In this document: in pieces, positions 1 to 8,494 of the stretch
Layout of the letters: each line of letters opens with the position of its first letter
Numbering within the stretch: the first letter of the stretch is position 1
Assembly: GCA_944323685.1 (NCBI GenBank)
Contig: CALUTJ010000006.1
Span: forward strand, 53,424-117,423
Reading direction: 5' to 3'
From: Candidatus Gastranaerophilales bacterium
Lineage (GTDB): Bacteria; Cyanobacteriota; Vampirovibrionia; Gastranaerophilales; Gastranaerophilaceae
DNA length: 64,000 nt
Made by a program: the position numbers and the translations under genes
Notes under the pieces: model-generated
The model's input: the letters and a program-made list of their open reading frames with translations, nothing else
Database searches by the model: none
What the model was told of the DNA's origin: nothing

Positions 1-1
1 T

Positions 2-1138
2 CCGTCTGTTTGCGGCCGTGTTTGTCCGCAGGAACGCCAGTGCGAAGGCAACTGTATTCTCGGTATAAAAGGCAAACCCGTTGCAATCGGCGCGCTGGAA
101 AGATATGTCGGCGACAAAACAAATGCCAAAGTCGGAGAAATCAAAGATAACGGCAAAAAAGTCGCTATTGTTGGTTCCGGCTGCGCAGGTATAACAGCAG
201 CTGCCGACTTGCGCAAAGAGGGCTATGACGTAACAGTGTTTGAAGCACTACATGAGTTCGGCGGTGTATTAAGATACGGAATACCGCCTTTCAGACTTCC
301 GCGTACGGTTCTTGACAGAGAACTTGAAGGGCTGAAAAATATCGGCGTTAAATTTGAAAAGAACGTAATTGTAGGTAAATCAATAACTATAAATCAGCTT
401 AAAGATGAAGGTTATGATGCAATATTTTTGTGCTCAGGTGCCGGTTTGCCTAAAATGATGCATATACCGGGTGAAAACCTCAACGGAGTTTACAGTGCAA
501 ATGAATTTTTAACCCGTGTTAATTTGATGCATGCTAACGAAGACGCAACCCCGACCCCGCTAAAAGTCGGAGAAAAAGTTGCAGTAATCGGAGGCGGAAA
601 CGTTGCAATGGACGCAGCAAGAACCGCGGTAAGAGTCGGTTATAAAGAGGTTTATATCGCATACAGAAGAACGGAAGCTGAACTTCCAGCACGTCTTGAA
701 GAAATTAGACACGCTAAAGAAGAAGGCGTTGTGTTCAAATTCTTGCATGCACCTGCCGAAATCATCGGAGAAGACGGATATGTAAAAGCAATGAAATTTG
801 ATATTATGCAGCTCGGTGAACCCGATGCATCAGGCAGAAGAAGACCTGTTCCTACGGGTGAATCAATTACAATGGAACTTGATGCGGTAATTGTTGCACT
901 CGGAACAGGGCCAAACCCGATTATCCAAAAATCTGCACAAAAGGAAGGCCTTGAGCTTGAAACAAATAACAAAGGCTATATCATTGTAAATGCAGAGACA
1001 GGTGAAACATCAATTCCTGGCGTTTATGCCGGCGGTGACGTTGCTCCGACAGGTGAGTCAAACGCAATTAATGCAATGGGTGCAGGCAAACGTGCTGCCA
1101 GAGCTATTGATGAATATCTGAAATCAACTGTAAAATAG
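2..1138 (+). CDS. gltD: GltD-type NADPH-dependent glutamate synthase small subunit (5' end outside window)
   Basis: The reading frame is open from the first bases of the window, so the N-terminus is missing. The visible part starts in the cysteine-rich Fe-S region typical of this family (VCGRVCPQERQCEGNC). An FAD-binding GxGxxG segment follows (VAIVGSGCAGITAAADL), then a second dinucleotide fold for NADPH (VAVIGGGNVAMDAARTA) and a C-terminal FAD motif (GVYAGGDVAPTGES). Family members pass electrons from NADPH to a glutamate synthase or ferredoxin partner in the cytoplasm. A TTG codon at 209 is not the true start, because homology continues upstream of it. An NfnB-like ferredoxin:NADP oxidoreductase is the main alternative and cannot be excluded without the upstream gene. 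A hairpin terminator follows the stop. Confidence 0.85.
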   Translation, partial: PSVCGRVCPQERQCEGNCILGIKGKPVAIGALERYVGDKTNAKVGEIKDNGKKVAIVGSGCAGITAAADLRKEGYDVTVFEALHEFGGVLRYGIPPFRLPRTVLDRELEGLKNIGVKFEKNVIVGKSITINQLKDEGYDAIFLCSGAGLPKMMHIPGENLNGVYSANEFLTRVNLMHANEDATPTPLKVGEKVAVIGGGNVAMDAARTAVRVGYKEVYIAYRRTEAELPARLEEIRHAKEEGVVFKFLHAPAEIIGEDGYVKAMKFDIMQLGEPDASGRRRPVPTGESITMELDAVIVALGTGPNPIIQKSAQKEGLELETNNKGYIIVNAETGETSIPGVYAGGDVAPTGESNAINAMGAGKRAARAIDEYLKSTVK

Positions 1139-1155
1139 TAAATATATTTACATAC

Positions 1156-1188
1156 AAAAAGGTCAGGAGTTATTCCCTGACCTTTTTA
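1156..1188. terminator. Probable bidirectional intrinsic terminator
   Basis: The arms AAAAAGGTCAGG (1156-1167) and CCTGACCTTTTT (1176-1187) form a 12-bp stem with an 8-nt loop, with T-rich flanks on both strands. It lies between two convergent genes and can end both transcripts. Confidence 0.8.
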
Positions 1189-1195
1189 TTTTAAC

Positions 1196-1849
1196 TTATT
1201 GTAAAATTGCTTTAGTCAGCTCTTCAACACTGCCAACTATCAATTGTGCCCCGTTTTGAATAAGAAAATCTTTGTCCTTGTAACCCCAGCTGACGCTTAT
1301 ACATTTTAAACCTGCATTTTTAGCTGTTTGTATGTCGACTTCTGAATCTCCGACATAAACACAATCTCCGCCGCAGCCGAGTTGATTTATAATTTTTAGC
1401 ACTCCGTCCGGACATGGCTTTTTGCGAACATCTTCACATTCTCCTGCCGCAAATGCTATTAAATCCCCGAAATAACGTTTACAAAGTTCTTTTACGGCCG
1501 AGTCAAATTTGTTTGACACAACTGCACAAACTATTCCGCTACGGTTCAATGTTCTCAGCATTTCGATTATTCCGTCATAGGGGCGTGTTTTTTCATACAT
1601 TGTTTGTGAGTAGTGCTTTTTAAAAAGCTCAAGACACTGATTAAAATCAGGATTGTCGATACCGTCAGGGAGAGCTCTTTCTATAAGCTTTTGTACTCCG
1701 TTACCGACAAAATTTCTGATTTCTTCCAGCGAACGCTTGGGGTATCCGAAATGTTCGAGTGCAAAATTTGTGCTTTCGTGCAAATTTTCAAGGGTATAAA
1801 GCAGAGTCCCGTCTAAATCAAAGATTACCGCTTTTAGTGAGCAAGTCAT
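1196..1849 (-). CDS. HAD-superfamily hydrolase, phosphoglycolate phosphatase-like
   Basis: This 217-residue cytoplasmic phosphatase has all four HAD motifs: nucleophile motif FDLDGTLL near residue 10, motif II VVSNKF around residue 111, the lysine of motif III in RKKPCPDG, and motif IV VYVGDSEVD. A helical cap lies between motifs I and II, as in Gph and PpaX. The substrate is likely a small phosphate ester such as 2-phosphoglycolate, but sequence alone does not fix it. The start codon overlaps the stop of the upstream BrkB-family gene (ATGA), so the two are translationally coupled. The nrnA-like gene lies just upstream of that. Confidence 0.85.
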   Translation of the reverse strand: MTCSLKAVIFDLDGTLLYTLENLHESTNFALEHFGYPKRSLEEIRNFVGNGVQKLIERALPDGIDNPDFNQCLELFKKHYSQTMYEKTRPYDGIIEMLRTLNRSGIVCAVVSNKFDSAVKELCKRYFGDLIAFAAGECEDVRKKPCPDGVLKIINQLGCGGDCVYVGDSEVDIQTAKNAGLKCISVSWGYKDKDFLIQNGAQLIVGSVEELTKAILQ

Positions 1850-2709
1850 TTTTTTATTTCCTTTTGTTCAAGCTTTTTATAAGCCTGAGAATTTATTTCT
1901 CCGCCTACAAGAAGCATTAATGAGGAATAGTATAACCATACCATTAGCATTACAAATGCACCGATAGAACCGTAAACCCTGTTATATGTGTGCAGGTTGT
2001 TAATGTATACAGAAAAACACCAGGAACCGAATAACCAGCAAAAACAGAAGAACAGCGTACCCGGTAAAGCCGCTTTACTTTTAAGTTTTTCAGAGCCTTC
2101 CCAGGCCGGCAATAAAAAGTAATTGAGATAAGCTGTTAAATAGAGAGCTATAAAAGCAAAAAACCATCTGCCAATCATAAATACCGTAATAAAGAGCGAT
2201 GACAGGTTAATAAAGTTAAGCGCAAACTGTAATAACACTTTGCCAAAGATAATCATATTGACAATCAGGAACATAAAAAATATGTTAACAAATACCATCA
2301 AAATTGATATTGTACGTGTCACAAGCAAATTTCTGTGCTCTTCTATACCAAGTGCCCTGTTCATACCTTTTATGATACAAAATATTGCGTTTGATGATAA
2401 AAATACTGTTATAATAAAACCAAAGACAGCCACCAGTCCGCCGTGCTGGAATATTAAAACCTCGTTTAAAACTTCTTTGATGAGATTAACGGAGTCTGTC
2501 GGAGCAACTGAATCTAAAAAACGAATAATCGGCATAAACAATGCTTTTTTGCCAAGCAATGTAAAAAATGACATCATAAACAGCATAAAAGGAAATATGC
2601 CGATAGCAAACCAGAAGCCCATCTCTGCTGCCATACCCATAAAATCATCAATAATGATACGATTTATCAAATTTTTTAAATAGTTAAACGCTTTTTGACA
2701 CAAGCACAT
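1846..2709 (-). CDS. YihY/BrkB-family integral membrane protein
   Basis: This 287-residue polytopic protein has about six strongly hydrophobic segments. Family features include the early segment with EMGFWFAIGIFPFMLF, central glycines and prolines (FLLPAWEG), and a C-terminal segment ending in LMVWLYYSSLMLLVGGEINS. That last stretch is the YihY/BrkB signature. These proteins sit in the inner membrane and their function is poorly known; the old name ribonuclease BN is wrong for them. It is the middle gene of a three-gene leftward operon, 4 bp from the DHH phosphoesterase and overlapping the HAD phosphatase. Confidence 0.85.
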   Translation of the reverse strand: MCLCQKAFNYLKNLINRIIIDDFMGMAAEMGFWFAIGIFPFMLFMMSFFTLLGKKALFMPIIRFLDSVAPTDSVNLIKEVLNEVLIFQHGGLVAVFGFIITVFLSSNAIFCIIKGMNRALGIEEHRNLLVTRTISILMVFVNIFFMFLIVNMIIFGKVLLQFALNFINLSSLFITVFMIGRWFFAFIALYLTAYLNYFLLPAWEGSEKLKSKAALPGTLFFCFCWLFGSWCFSVYINNLHTYNRVYGSIGAFVMLMVWLYYSSLMLLVGGEINSQAYKKLEQKEIKK

Positions 2710-2713
2710 TATT

Positions 2714-3685
2714 CTATCCCAAAACTTTTCTTATTTCTTCCACAAGCTTGTCTTTTGCAATGTTGACCGGTTTGCGTATTGTACAACCTGCGGCAAACGT
2801 ATGTCCCCCGCCGTTAAAGACCTGTGCAACAACGCTTACATCTGCTGTTTTGCTTCTTAAGCTGACTTTTGATGTATTTTCGTCAACCTCTTTAACAACA
2901 AAAGAAACCTCTGTTGTTTTTATGCGGCGTAATTCTTCGACAAGACCTTCCGTATAGTCGTTAGAAGCGTGGAATTTTTCCATGTCTTTGTTTGTTATGC
3001 AGATTCCTGCAATTTTGTTGTTATCAAAAAATTCCGCATTAATCATGCAATTTGCATGCAGCAAAACCATATTGCGCGGTTTTGATTCATAACAATAACG
3101 GGAAATTTGTGAAGGATTTGCTCCGAGTTTAATAAGCTCTGACGCTCTTAAAAGTGTTTGAGCAGTTGTATTTTCGTATCTAAAGCCGCCTGTATCAGTG
3201 AGAATTGCCGCATAAAGTGCACATGCCGTATTTTTGTCAATTTTTAAATCTAGCGCATTAAAAATATCAAGCATGACTTCGCCGCAGCTGCATGCATCAC
3301 CGCGAACAAAATTTATTGTACCGAAATTTGTGTTTGTTTTATGGTGATCTATGTTCATTTTAGTTTCAATACTCTCAAAAAGAGGTAAAGCATCGCCCAT
3401 CCTGTCTTTTGCCGCAATATCAACGGCAATTGCGAGGTCATATTTGTTATTTTCTACCTGTTTAGGGGTTTTAGCTTCATCAAGATACGGAATAAATTTG
3501 TAAATTTCAGGGATAATTCCGTTATACACCATATTTATACTATCTTTAGATTTATCAAAGTTATTTAAAATAACCTGATACAGAGCACTCATAGAACCGA
3601 GTGTATCTCCGTCAGGGTTAACATGTGAGATAATCAGTATGTTTTTTGCATTTTGTATAGCTGATTTAAATAATTCAAAATTCAT
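2714..3685 (-). CDS. nrnA: DHH/DHHA1 phosphoesterase, NrnA-like (nanoRNase / pAp phosphatase)
   Basis: This 323-residue protein has the expected length and order: motif I SHVNPDGDTLGS near residue 20, a metal-binding aspartate in AVDIAAKDR, the DHH motif (NIDHHKTN), and the C-terminal DHHA1 motif GGGHTFAAGC. The family degrades 2-5-mer RNA and dephosphorylates 3'-phosphoadenosine 5'-phosphate, using manganese. It is the first gene of the leftward operon and is divergent from minC, separated by a 123-bp promoter region. Confidence 0.88.
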   Translation of the reverse strand: MNFELFKSAIQNAKNILIISHVNPDGDTLGSMSALYQVILNNFDKSKDSINMVYNGIIPEIYKFIPYLDEAKTPKQVENNKYDLAIAVDIAAKDRMGDALPLFESIETKMNIDHHKTNTNFGTINFVRGDACSCGEVMLDIFNALDLKIDKNTACALYAAILTDTGGFRYENTTAQTLLRASELIKLGANPSQISRYCYESKPRNMVLLHANCMINAEFFDNNKIAGICITNKDMEKFHASNDYTEGLVEELRRIKTTEVSFVVKEVDENTSKVSLRSKTADVSVVAQVFNGGGHTFAAGCTIRKPVNIAKDKLVEEIRKVLG

Positions 3686-3808
3686 ACTGAATATTATAAT
3701 ATAAAATTTAAATTATAAGAAATTGCAACAAAGCTTATAATTCAATTGTATTTAGATAAATTTTAATATATTCTTGAATAAAAATATTTTATATACGGGT
3801 GTTAAAAT

Positions 3809-4969
3809 ATGGAACTTAATAAAAGATTTATCGTTGATTTGTCGCAGGCAAAAACACCTGCCGACATTGTTTTTGAGATTAGCAATGTATTGGAGAACCC
3901 AGATGCGGCAAACCGCAAAATATGGCTAAAGCTCGGGGATGTTGCGCTTAACCAATCTCAGATATTAAGTATAAAATCACTTATAAGCAGCATAAATTCC
4001 ACGCTTTCACTCATCGAAAGTGAATGTTCACAGACAGAACTTGCTGCTGCAACTCTTGGTATAAACACAAAAGATGTGGAAGAGGAGCTTCAGGCAGAGT
4101 TGAGTGCTCTTGAGCCTGAAACCCCGAAAGATTCGCCGTCACAACAGTATATTCCGCTTGAAGATTACAAGGATGAAAACGAAACTGAACAAAAATCAGA
4201 GGAAACAAGTTCTGCTCAAGCTTCTGACGCTTTGCAGGAAGAAACAGAACAGGAAAATTCACAACAATCTTCACAAACACCTAATTCAGACCGGCTAACT
4301 GATAATGTAACAACAAACAGTGATGAAAATGCTGATTTGCAAGAAGAAAATCAATCAGAAGCGCAAGATAAACATCAGTCTTATCCTGAATCAGAAATCC
4401 CTGCTTCAGCTATTGAAGAACACTCGGAAGAAGAAAAACAGGAAATTCAAACGCAGCTTGACAGTATATTTGATTCTGAAGTAAAGCTTGAAAATATACT
4501 TTCAGAGGACAAAGATATTACAGCAATGCAAAACTGGCCTCTGACAAAAGAATCAGGGGTAGATGACATTGAAATCCCTGAAGAAGTTATGACTGACGAG
4601 GACTACGAGATATTACAGATGAATACTCAATATCATAAACAGACAGTTCGTTCAGGTCAGGTTATACAATCAAACGGCAATGTTGTCATTATCGGTGACT
4701 GCCACCCCGGATGCGAAATTCACGCAGCAGGCGACATAACCGTATGGGGTGTACTCGGCGGCATCGCTCATGCCGGCTGCAAAGGCAATACAAAAGCCAG
4801 AATCAGAGCATTAACTTTAAATGCAATTCAATTAAGAATTGCCGAGTCTTATGCAAGAAGACCGGATCATATTAAAAATATCTATGTGGAAAAATCAAAC
4901 ACATTCACGCCTGAGGAAGCCAGATACGTGAACGGCTGCATAGTTATTTTAAAAACAAACGATAAATAA
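3809..4969 (+). CDS. minC: Septum site-determining protein MinC with long acidic linker
   Basis: MinC blocks FtsZ ring formation away from midcell when recruited to the membrane by MinD. The C-terminal beta-helix domain is clear (about residues 275-375: SGQVIQSNGNVVIIGDCHPG, then GDITVWGVLGGIAHAG and a C-terminal RIAESYARRPD). The first ~100 residues fit the MinC N-terminal domain. Between them is a very acidic Glu/Gln/Ser-rich region of about 160 residues, which makes the protein 386 residues against roughly 230-260 in most bacteria. It is the first gene of minC-minD-minE, with 27 bp to minD. The upstream ribosome binding site is weak (GGGTG). Confidence 0.93.
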   Translation: MELNKRFIVDLSQAKTPADIVFEISNVLENPDAANRKIWLKLGDVALNQSQILSIKSLISSINSTLSLIESECSQTELAAATLGINTKDVEEELQAELSALEPETPKDSPSQQYIPLEDYKDENETEQKSEETSSAQASDALQEETEQENSQQSSQTPNSDRLTDNVTTNSDENADLQEENQSEAQDKHQSYPESEIPASAIEEHSEEEKQEIQTQLDSIFDSEVKLENILSEDKDITAMQNWPLTKESGVDDIEIPEEVMTDEDYEILQMNTQYHKQTVRSGQVIQSNGNVVIIGDCHPGCEIHAAGDITVWGVLGGIAHAGCKGNTKARIRALTLNAIQLRIAESYARRPDHIKNIYVEKSNTFTPEEARYVNGCIVILKTNDK

Positions 4970-4996
4970 CACATAACAAGATAAGGAGCAGGCTAT

Positions 4997-5809
4997 ATGA
5001 CAGGGAGAGTAATTGTAATTACTTCCGGAAAAGGCGGTGTAGGCAAAACTACCACATCGGCTAATATCGGTACTGCGCTTGCCAAAAGCGGTTCAAGCGT
5101 TGTTTTAATTGATACCGATATAGGATTAAGAAATTTGGATTTGTTACTTGGGTTGGAAAACCGCATAGTTTATACCCTCGTTGACGTTGTTGAAGAAAGA
5201 TGTAAACTTAAACAGGCACTGGTTAAAGACAAGAAGAACCCCAACCTCTGTCTGCTTGCTGCTGCACAGACCCGCGATAAATCAGCGGTTGATGCTGACC
5301 AGCTTAAATCAATTTGCGAACAGTTACAGGAAGATTTTGACTTTGTTCTTGTGGATTGTCCGGCAGGTATTGAAGAAGGTTTTAAAACAGCAATATCCGG
5401 TGCTTCTGAAGCCATTGTTGTTACAACCCCGGAGATGTCTGCTGTGCGTGATGCCGACAGGATTATCGGTCTTTTAGAAGCAAAAGAAGAAATTAAATCT
5501 TACAAACTGCTGGTTAACCGTGTAAGACCAAACCTTGTTCAGTCTAATGATATGATGAGCGTTGATGATGTTGTGGAAATTCTTTCGTGCGAACTTATCG
5601 GCATAATTCCTGAGGATACAGGAATTATCACCTCAACTAACAGAGGAGAACCGATTGTTAACGATGAAAATTCTCCGGCAGGTAAAGCCTATATTAACGT
5701 TGCAAAACGTATCAAAGGTGAGGACGTTCCTTTTCTCGATATTAATGAGCCTAAAGGGTTTGATGCTTTTATCGTAAAAGTGAAAAGTTTCTTTGGAATT
5801 AAAGCGTAG
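4997..5809 (+). CDS. minD: Septum site-determining ATPase MinD
   Basis: This ParA/MinD-family ATPase has the deviant Walker A motif SGKGGVGKTT at residues 10-19, switch I/II regions (DTDIGLRNLDLLLGLE and VDCPAGIEEGF), and the C-terminal amphipathic membrane-targeting helix (FIVKVKSFFGIK). It binds the membrane as an ATP dimer, recruits MinC and is released by MinE. It has a strong AAGGAG site before its ATG. The length of 270 residues is normal, unlike its two partners, which carry extra acidic regions. Confidence 0.97.
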   Translation: MTGRVIVITSGKGGVGKTTTSANIGTALAKSGSSVVLIDTDIGLRNLDLLLGLENRIVYTLVDVVEERCKLKQALVKDKKNPNLCLLAAAQTRDKSAVDADQLKSICEQLQEDFDFVLVDCPAGIEEGFKTAISGASEAIVVTTPEMSAVRDADRIIGLLEAKEEIKSYKLLVNRVRPNLVQSNDMMSVDDVVEILSCELIGIIPEDTGIITSTNRGEPIVNDENSPAGKAYINVAKRIKGEDVPFLDINEPKGFDAFIVKVKSFFGIKA

Positions 5810-5823
5810 AAAGGAGCAGAGAA

Positions 5824-6432
5824 ATGAGCGAAAATATTTTCAGCAATTTTTACAACAAAGTTCTGAGCTTCTTTCAAGGAGAAAAAGTAGAGGGTGACTC
5901 TTCCAAAACAACAGCAACTAACAGGTTAAAACTTGTTCTTATGCAAGACCGTTCTAATCTTGACGGTGCTACAATGCAAAAAATGAGAGAACAGCTTATT
6001 GCAGTTATTTCCAAATACATTGAAATCGACAAGGATGCACTTAACTTAAACCTTGAGTCAGAAGGGGATGAAATTGCTCTTATGCTCAATATTCCGGTTA
6101 TAAGAGCGAGAACACCCGAGGAAATCGATGAGCTTGAAAAAGCAGAAGAGGAAGCAAAAAAAGAAAACATAAAAGCTGCGATTGAAGCGGAAATTGCACA
6201 GCTTTCTCAAGATTCCGATGATACAGAAGAAGACGAAAGTGATGCAGCTGAAGACTCAAACTCAACAGAAACAAATGAAGAAGAATCTAAGGAAAATGAT
6301 TCTGCTGAAACCAAGCCGGATGCTGACAACACTGATGAAGAGGAAAAGTCAGAAGATGAAAACGAAGAAAACTCTGACAAAGAATCTAATTCGGACAACA
6401 AAACAGAAAAAACTGCAAAAAACAAAAAATAA
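5824..6432 (+). CDS. minE: Cell division topological specificity factor MinE with acidic tail
   Basis: Residues ~1-95 are a normal MinE: a hydrophobic N-terminus, the MinD-contact helix region NRLKLVLMQDR, and the dimerisation domain with AVISKYIEIDKDALNLNLE and LMLNIPVIRAR. MinE stimulates the MinD ATPase and drives pole-to-pole oscillation. After residue ~100 comes a low-complexity tail of about 100 residues made almost only of Glu, Asp, Ser, Asn, Thr and Lys, ending in a Lys-rich stretch. It doubles the usual length of ~85-100 residues. The gene is 14 bp after minD, with an AAGGAG site. A terminator follows. Confidence 0.95.
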   Translation: MSENIFSNFYNKVLSFFQGEKVEGDSSKTTATNRLKLVLMQDRSNLDGATMQKMREQLIAVISKYIEIDKDALNLNLESEGDEIALMLNIPVIRARTPEEIDELEKAEEEAKKENIKAAIEAEIAQLSQDSDDTEEDESDAAEDSNSTETNEEESKENDSAETKPDADNTDEEEKSEDENEENSDKESNSDNKTEKTAKNKK

Positions 6433-6466
6433 ATATTGAAATAAAAATTATTTAAATACAAAAAAC

Positions 6467-6498
6467 TAAAAGCGGTGCTCTTTCAGCATCGCTTTTTG
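6467..6498. terminator. Intrinsic terminator after minE
   Basis: AAAAGCGGTGCT and AGCATCGCTTTT form a 12-bp stem (one G-U pair) with a 5-nt loop, followed by T. It overlaps the 3' end of the convergent small membrane protein gene and may work in both directions. Confidence 0.75.
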
Positions 6499-6737
6499 TA
6501 TCTTAAATAAAGCCCCATATCAATCAAGACAAACATCATATTAAATAAATACAGCCATATAACCCAGTCGTGGTAGAAAAATATTTTATGGATAAGTCCG
6601 AAAACATATCCTGTTAAAATAAGAAATGAAAATGTGAGGCTTTTGCCTTTAACACTTTTTGCACGGTAAGTCTTGTAAGCAGCAATAGGCCAGCTCACTC
6701 CGAAACATACCATCATACCCGCTTCAAATACGCTCAT
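6483..6737 (-). CDS. Small membrane protein, PQ-loop/SemiSWEET-like
   Basis: This 84-residue protein has three hydrophobic helices. The first carries CFGVSWPIAAYKTYRAKSVK, which resembles the PQ-loop repeat of SemiSWEET and related small transporters (Pro in the first helix, then a short loop with a conserved Gly/Ser before helix 2). The canonical Gln after Pro is Ile here. The substrate is unknown. Assignment is by pattern only; it could be an unrelated three-helix membrane protein. It is transcribed leftward, convergent with minE. Confidence 0.6.
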   Translation of the reverse strand: MSVFEAGMMVCFGVSWPIAAYKTYRAKSVKGKSLTFSFLILTGYVFGLIHKIFFYHDWVIWLYLFNMMFVLIDMGLYLRYKKRC

Positions 6738-6829
6738 GATTTTGTCCTCCGCAACAATTATAATATAAAATTTCGAGGCAAATTGCTTTTTATGAGATAC
6801 ATTAAAAATAAAAATACAGACAGTCGAAC

Positions 6830-7219
6830 TTAATCAACGTACAAAAAATCTTCATTTTCGTCCTGATAATCTTCCCATAGGGGGATTTTTGCATCAAGCC
6901 CGAGCTTTTGTTCTTCCCTGTCTTTATCTTTTTTATTATCTTCTAATTTAGATTTTTCTTCTTTATTTTTTTTAATAAGGTTTGCAACATTCATCATAGC
7001 AAGAGAGTTTAGCGTTGCATTAAGCTGCGCGCTTCTGTCCACAAACTGAGATTCCGAAAAATTATTACCCTCTTCCTGAGCCTCTCCCTGCTGGAAATAC
7101 TCCATACCAGGGCTCTGGCGATCGTCAGCAGTTTTGGCCGCAGTACCGGATATGTCGCCGCTTTTAAAATTAAAGCTGCCACCGATTCCAAAAAATCCTG
7201 CTGAACGATTGTCAACCAC
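6830..7219 (-). CDS. Unrecognised hydrophilic protein
   Basis: I do not recognise this protein. Translation from a GTG at 7219 gives 129 residues: a Gly/Phe-rich N-terminal patch (SAGFFGIGGSFNFKSG), a middle segment with Asn, Gln and Ser, a short helix (LNSLAMMNVANLIKK), a Lys/Glu-rich charged stretch, and an acidic end (YQDENEDFLYVD). I chose this start because AGGAG lies 7-8 bases before it. The frame continues to a TTG at 7252, which has no such site. There is no signal peptide or membrane helix, so it is probably cytoplasmic. Confidence 0.6.
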   Translation of the reverse strand: MVDNRSAGFFGIGGSFNFKSGDISGTAAKTADDRQSPGMEYFQQGEAQEEGNNFSESQFVDRSAQLNATLNSLAMMNVANLIKKNKEEKSKLEDNKKDKDREEQKLGLDAKIPLWEDYQDENEDFLYVD

Positions 7220-7373
7220 TTTTGGCTCTCCTGTGTTTACTCTCTTACACAAAAAGACATATTAAAATGCCTCATATTATTTTAAATCCGAGCAAAATTA
7301 TTTTTGCTAGTTACTTTTTATTATTTTAATGTATATTAACATTTATTTACATCAATCTTTTGATGTAAATCTG

Positions 7374-7640
7374 TTACAATCCTAGTATAAAAAGTACTCT
7401 GACTATACAATATTGCACAAACTGCAAAAACAGCAGTGCAATAATCGGGGAAAAATCAAGCCCGCCCATAGGCGGAATGATTTTTCTAAACGGATTGAGC
7501 ACTATATCTGCACCTATAGCAATAGCTTTAAAGGGCTGATTATACCAGTTTATGCTAGGAATCCATGTTAAAAAGATTCTGACAAGCACAAACCAGAAAT
7601 ATAAACTAAAAATGCTGTTAACAAGGTCAGCAAGTCTCAT
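7374..7640 (-). CDS. yggT: YggT-family membrane protein
   Basis: This 88-residue protein has two hydrophobic hairpins and the YggT family pattern: an N-terminal helix with YFWFVLVRIFLTWIPS, then NPFRKIIPPMGGLDFSPIIA. Proteins of this family occur in bacteria and plastids and are linked to membrane or nucleoid organisation and osmotic stress, without a settled biochemical role. It follows the phosphorylase gene by 14 bp and is likely in the same transcript. Confidence 0.88.
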   Translation of the reverse strand: MRLADLVNSIFSLYFWFVLVRIFLTWIPSINWYNQPFKAIAIGADIVLNPFRKIIPPMGGLDFSPIIALLFLQFVQYCIVRVLFILGL

Positions 7641-7654
7641 TATTTGTTATCTCC

Positions 7655-8458
7655 TTAGGCTCTCGAAGAAGCAACGGTTTTAGCACAATCACAATGTTCT
7701 CTTTCAAGAGGAAGTTTTTCTATCAACTTAAATAATAAAGCTTTTAGCTTTTCATTGTTGTCATTAAATACTTTAATAACTTCCGCGTGCTGAACAGGCG
7801 GCACTTCACCGACAAGCCCTGCATCGTAATCTGTTATCAAAGAAATATTTAAAGGACACATATCCATTTCTTTAACCAGATATGCTTCCGGAAACTGGGT
7901 CATATTAATAACTTCCCAGCCTTGAGAGGTAAAGAATTTAGATTCTGCCTTTGTTGAAAATCTCGGGCCGTTTATTACAACAACGGTACCTGTTTCATGT
8001 ACAGTAATACCCAGTTCTTTAGCAGTTGCAACAGCCAGTTGTCGCATTTCTTCGCAATAAGGGTTAGCTGCGCTTACGTGTGTGACGATAGGCCCGTCAT
8101 AAAAAGTTGATTTTCTTCCGTCTGTCCAATCAACATACTGATCGCAAATAACAAAATGTCCCGGCGCAACATGTTTTTGCAAGCTGCCGGCTGCGCACGG
8201 AGAAATTACTCTTGTGCAGCCGATTGATTTCATTGCCCATACATTTGCTCTGTAGTTAATAAGGTGCGGCGGCAATGTGTGTGTTCTGCCGTGTCTTGGC
8301 ATAAATGCCACTTTGTGTTTGCCTATTTCACCTATAAAAACGCTGTCTGACGGCGAGCCGTAAGGAGTTTCTACTTTTACTTCTTCAATTTTATCAAGAA
8401 ACTTGTAAAAGCCTGAACCGCCAAAAACGCCTATATCTGCCAATTTTTTATGTTCCAT
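7655..8458 (-). CDS. mtnP: S-methyl-5'-thioadenosine phosphorylase
   Basis: This 267-residue member of the trimeric purine nucleoside phosphorylase family has the phosphate-binding GVFGGSGFY near the N-terminus, PRHGRTHTLPPH, the purine-site GPRFSTKAES, VINMTQFPEAYL and TDYDAGL. The two aspartates in TDYD favour a 6-aminopurine such as methylthioadenosine over inosine or guanosine. The reaction splits MTA with phosphate to adenine and methylthioribose-1-phosphate in methionine salvage. A methylthioinosine phosphorylase role is the main alternative. No other mtn genes are in the window. Confidence 0.87.
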   Translation of the reverse strand: MEHKKLADIGVFGGSGFYKFLDKIEEVKVETPYGSPSDSVFIGEIGKHKVAFMPRHGRTHTLPPHLINYRANVWAMKSIGCTRVISPCAAGSLQKHVAPGHFVICDQYVDWTDGRKSTFYDGPIVTHVSAANPYCEEMRQLAVATAKELGITVHETGTVVVINGPRFSTKAESKFFTSQGWEVINMTQFPEAYLVKEMDMCPLNISLITDYDAGLVGEVPPVQHAEVIKVFNDNNEKLKALLFKLIEKLPLEREHCDCAKTVASSRA

Positions 8459-8494
8459 TTATATAATTCTCCCCAAATCTGTTGTTAATTGATA

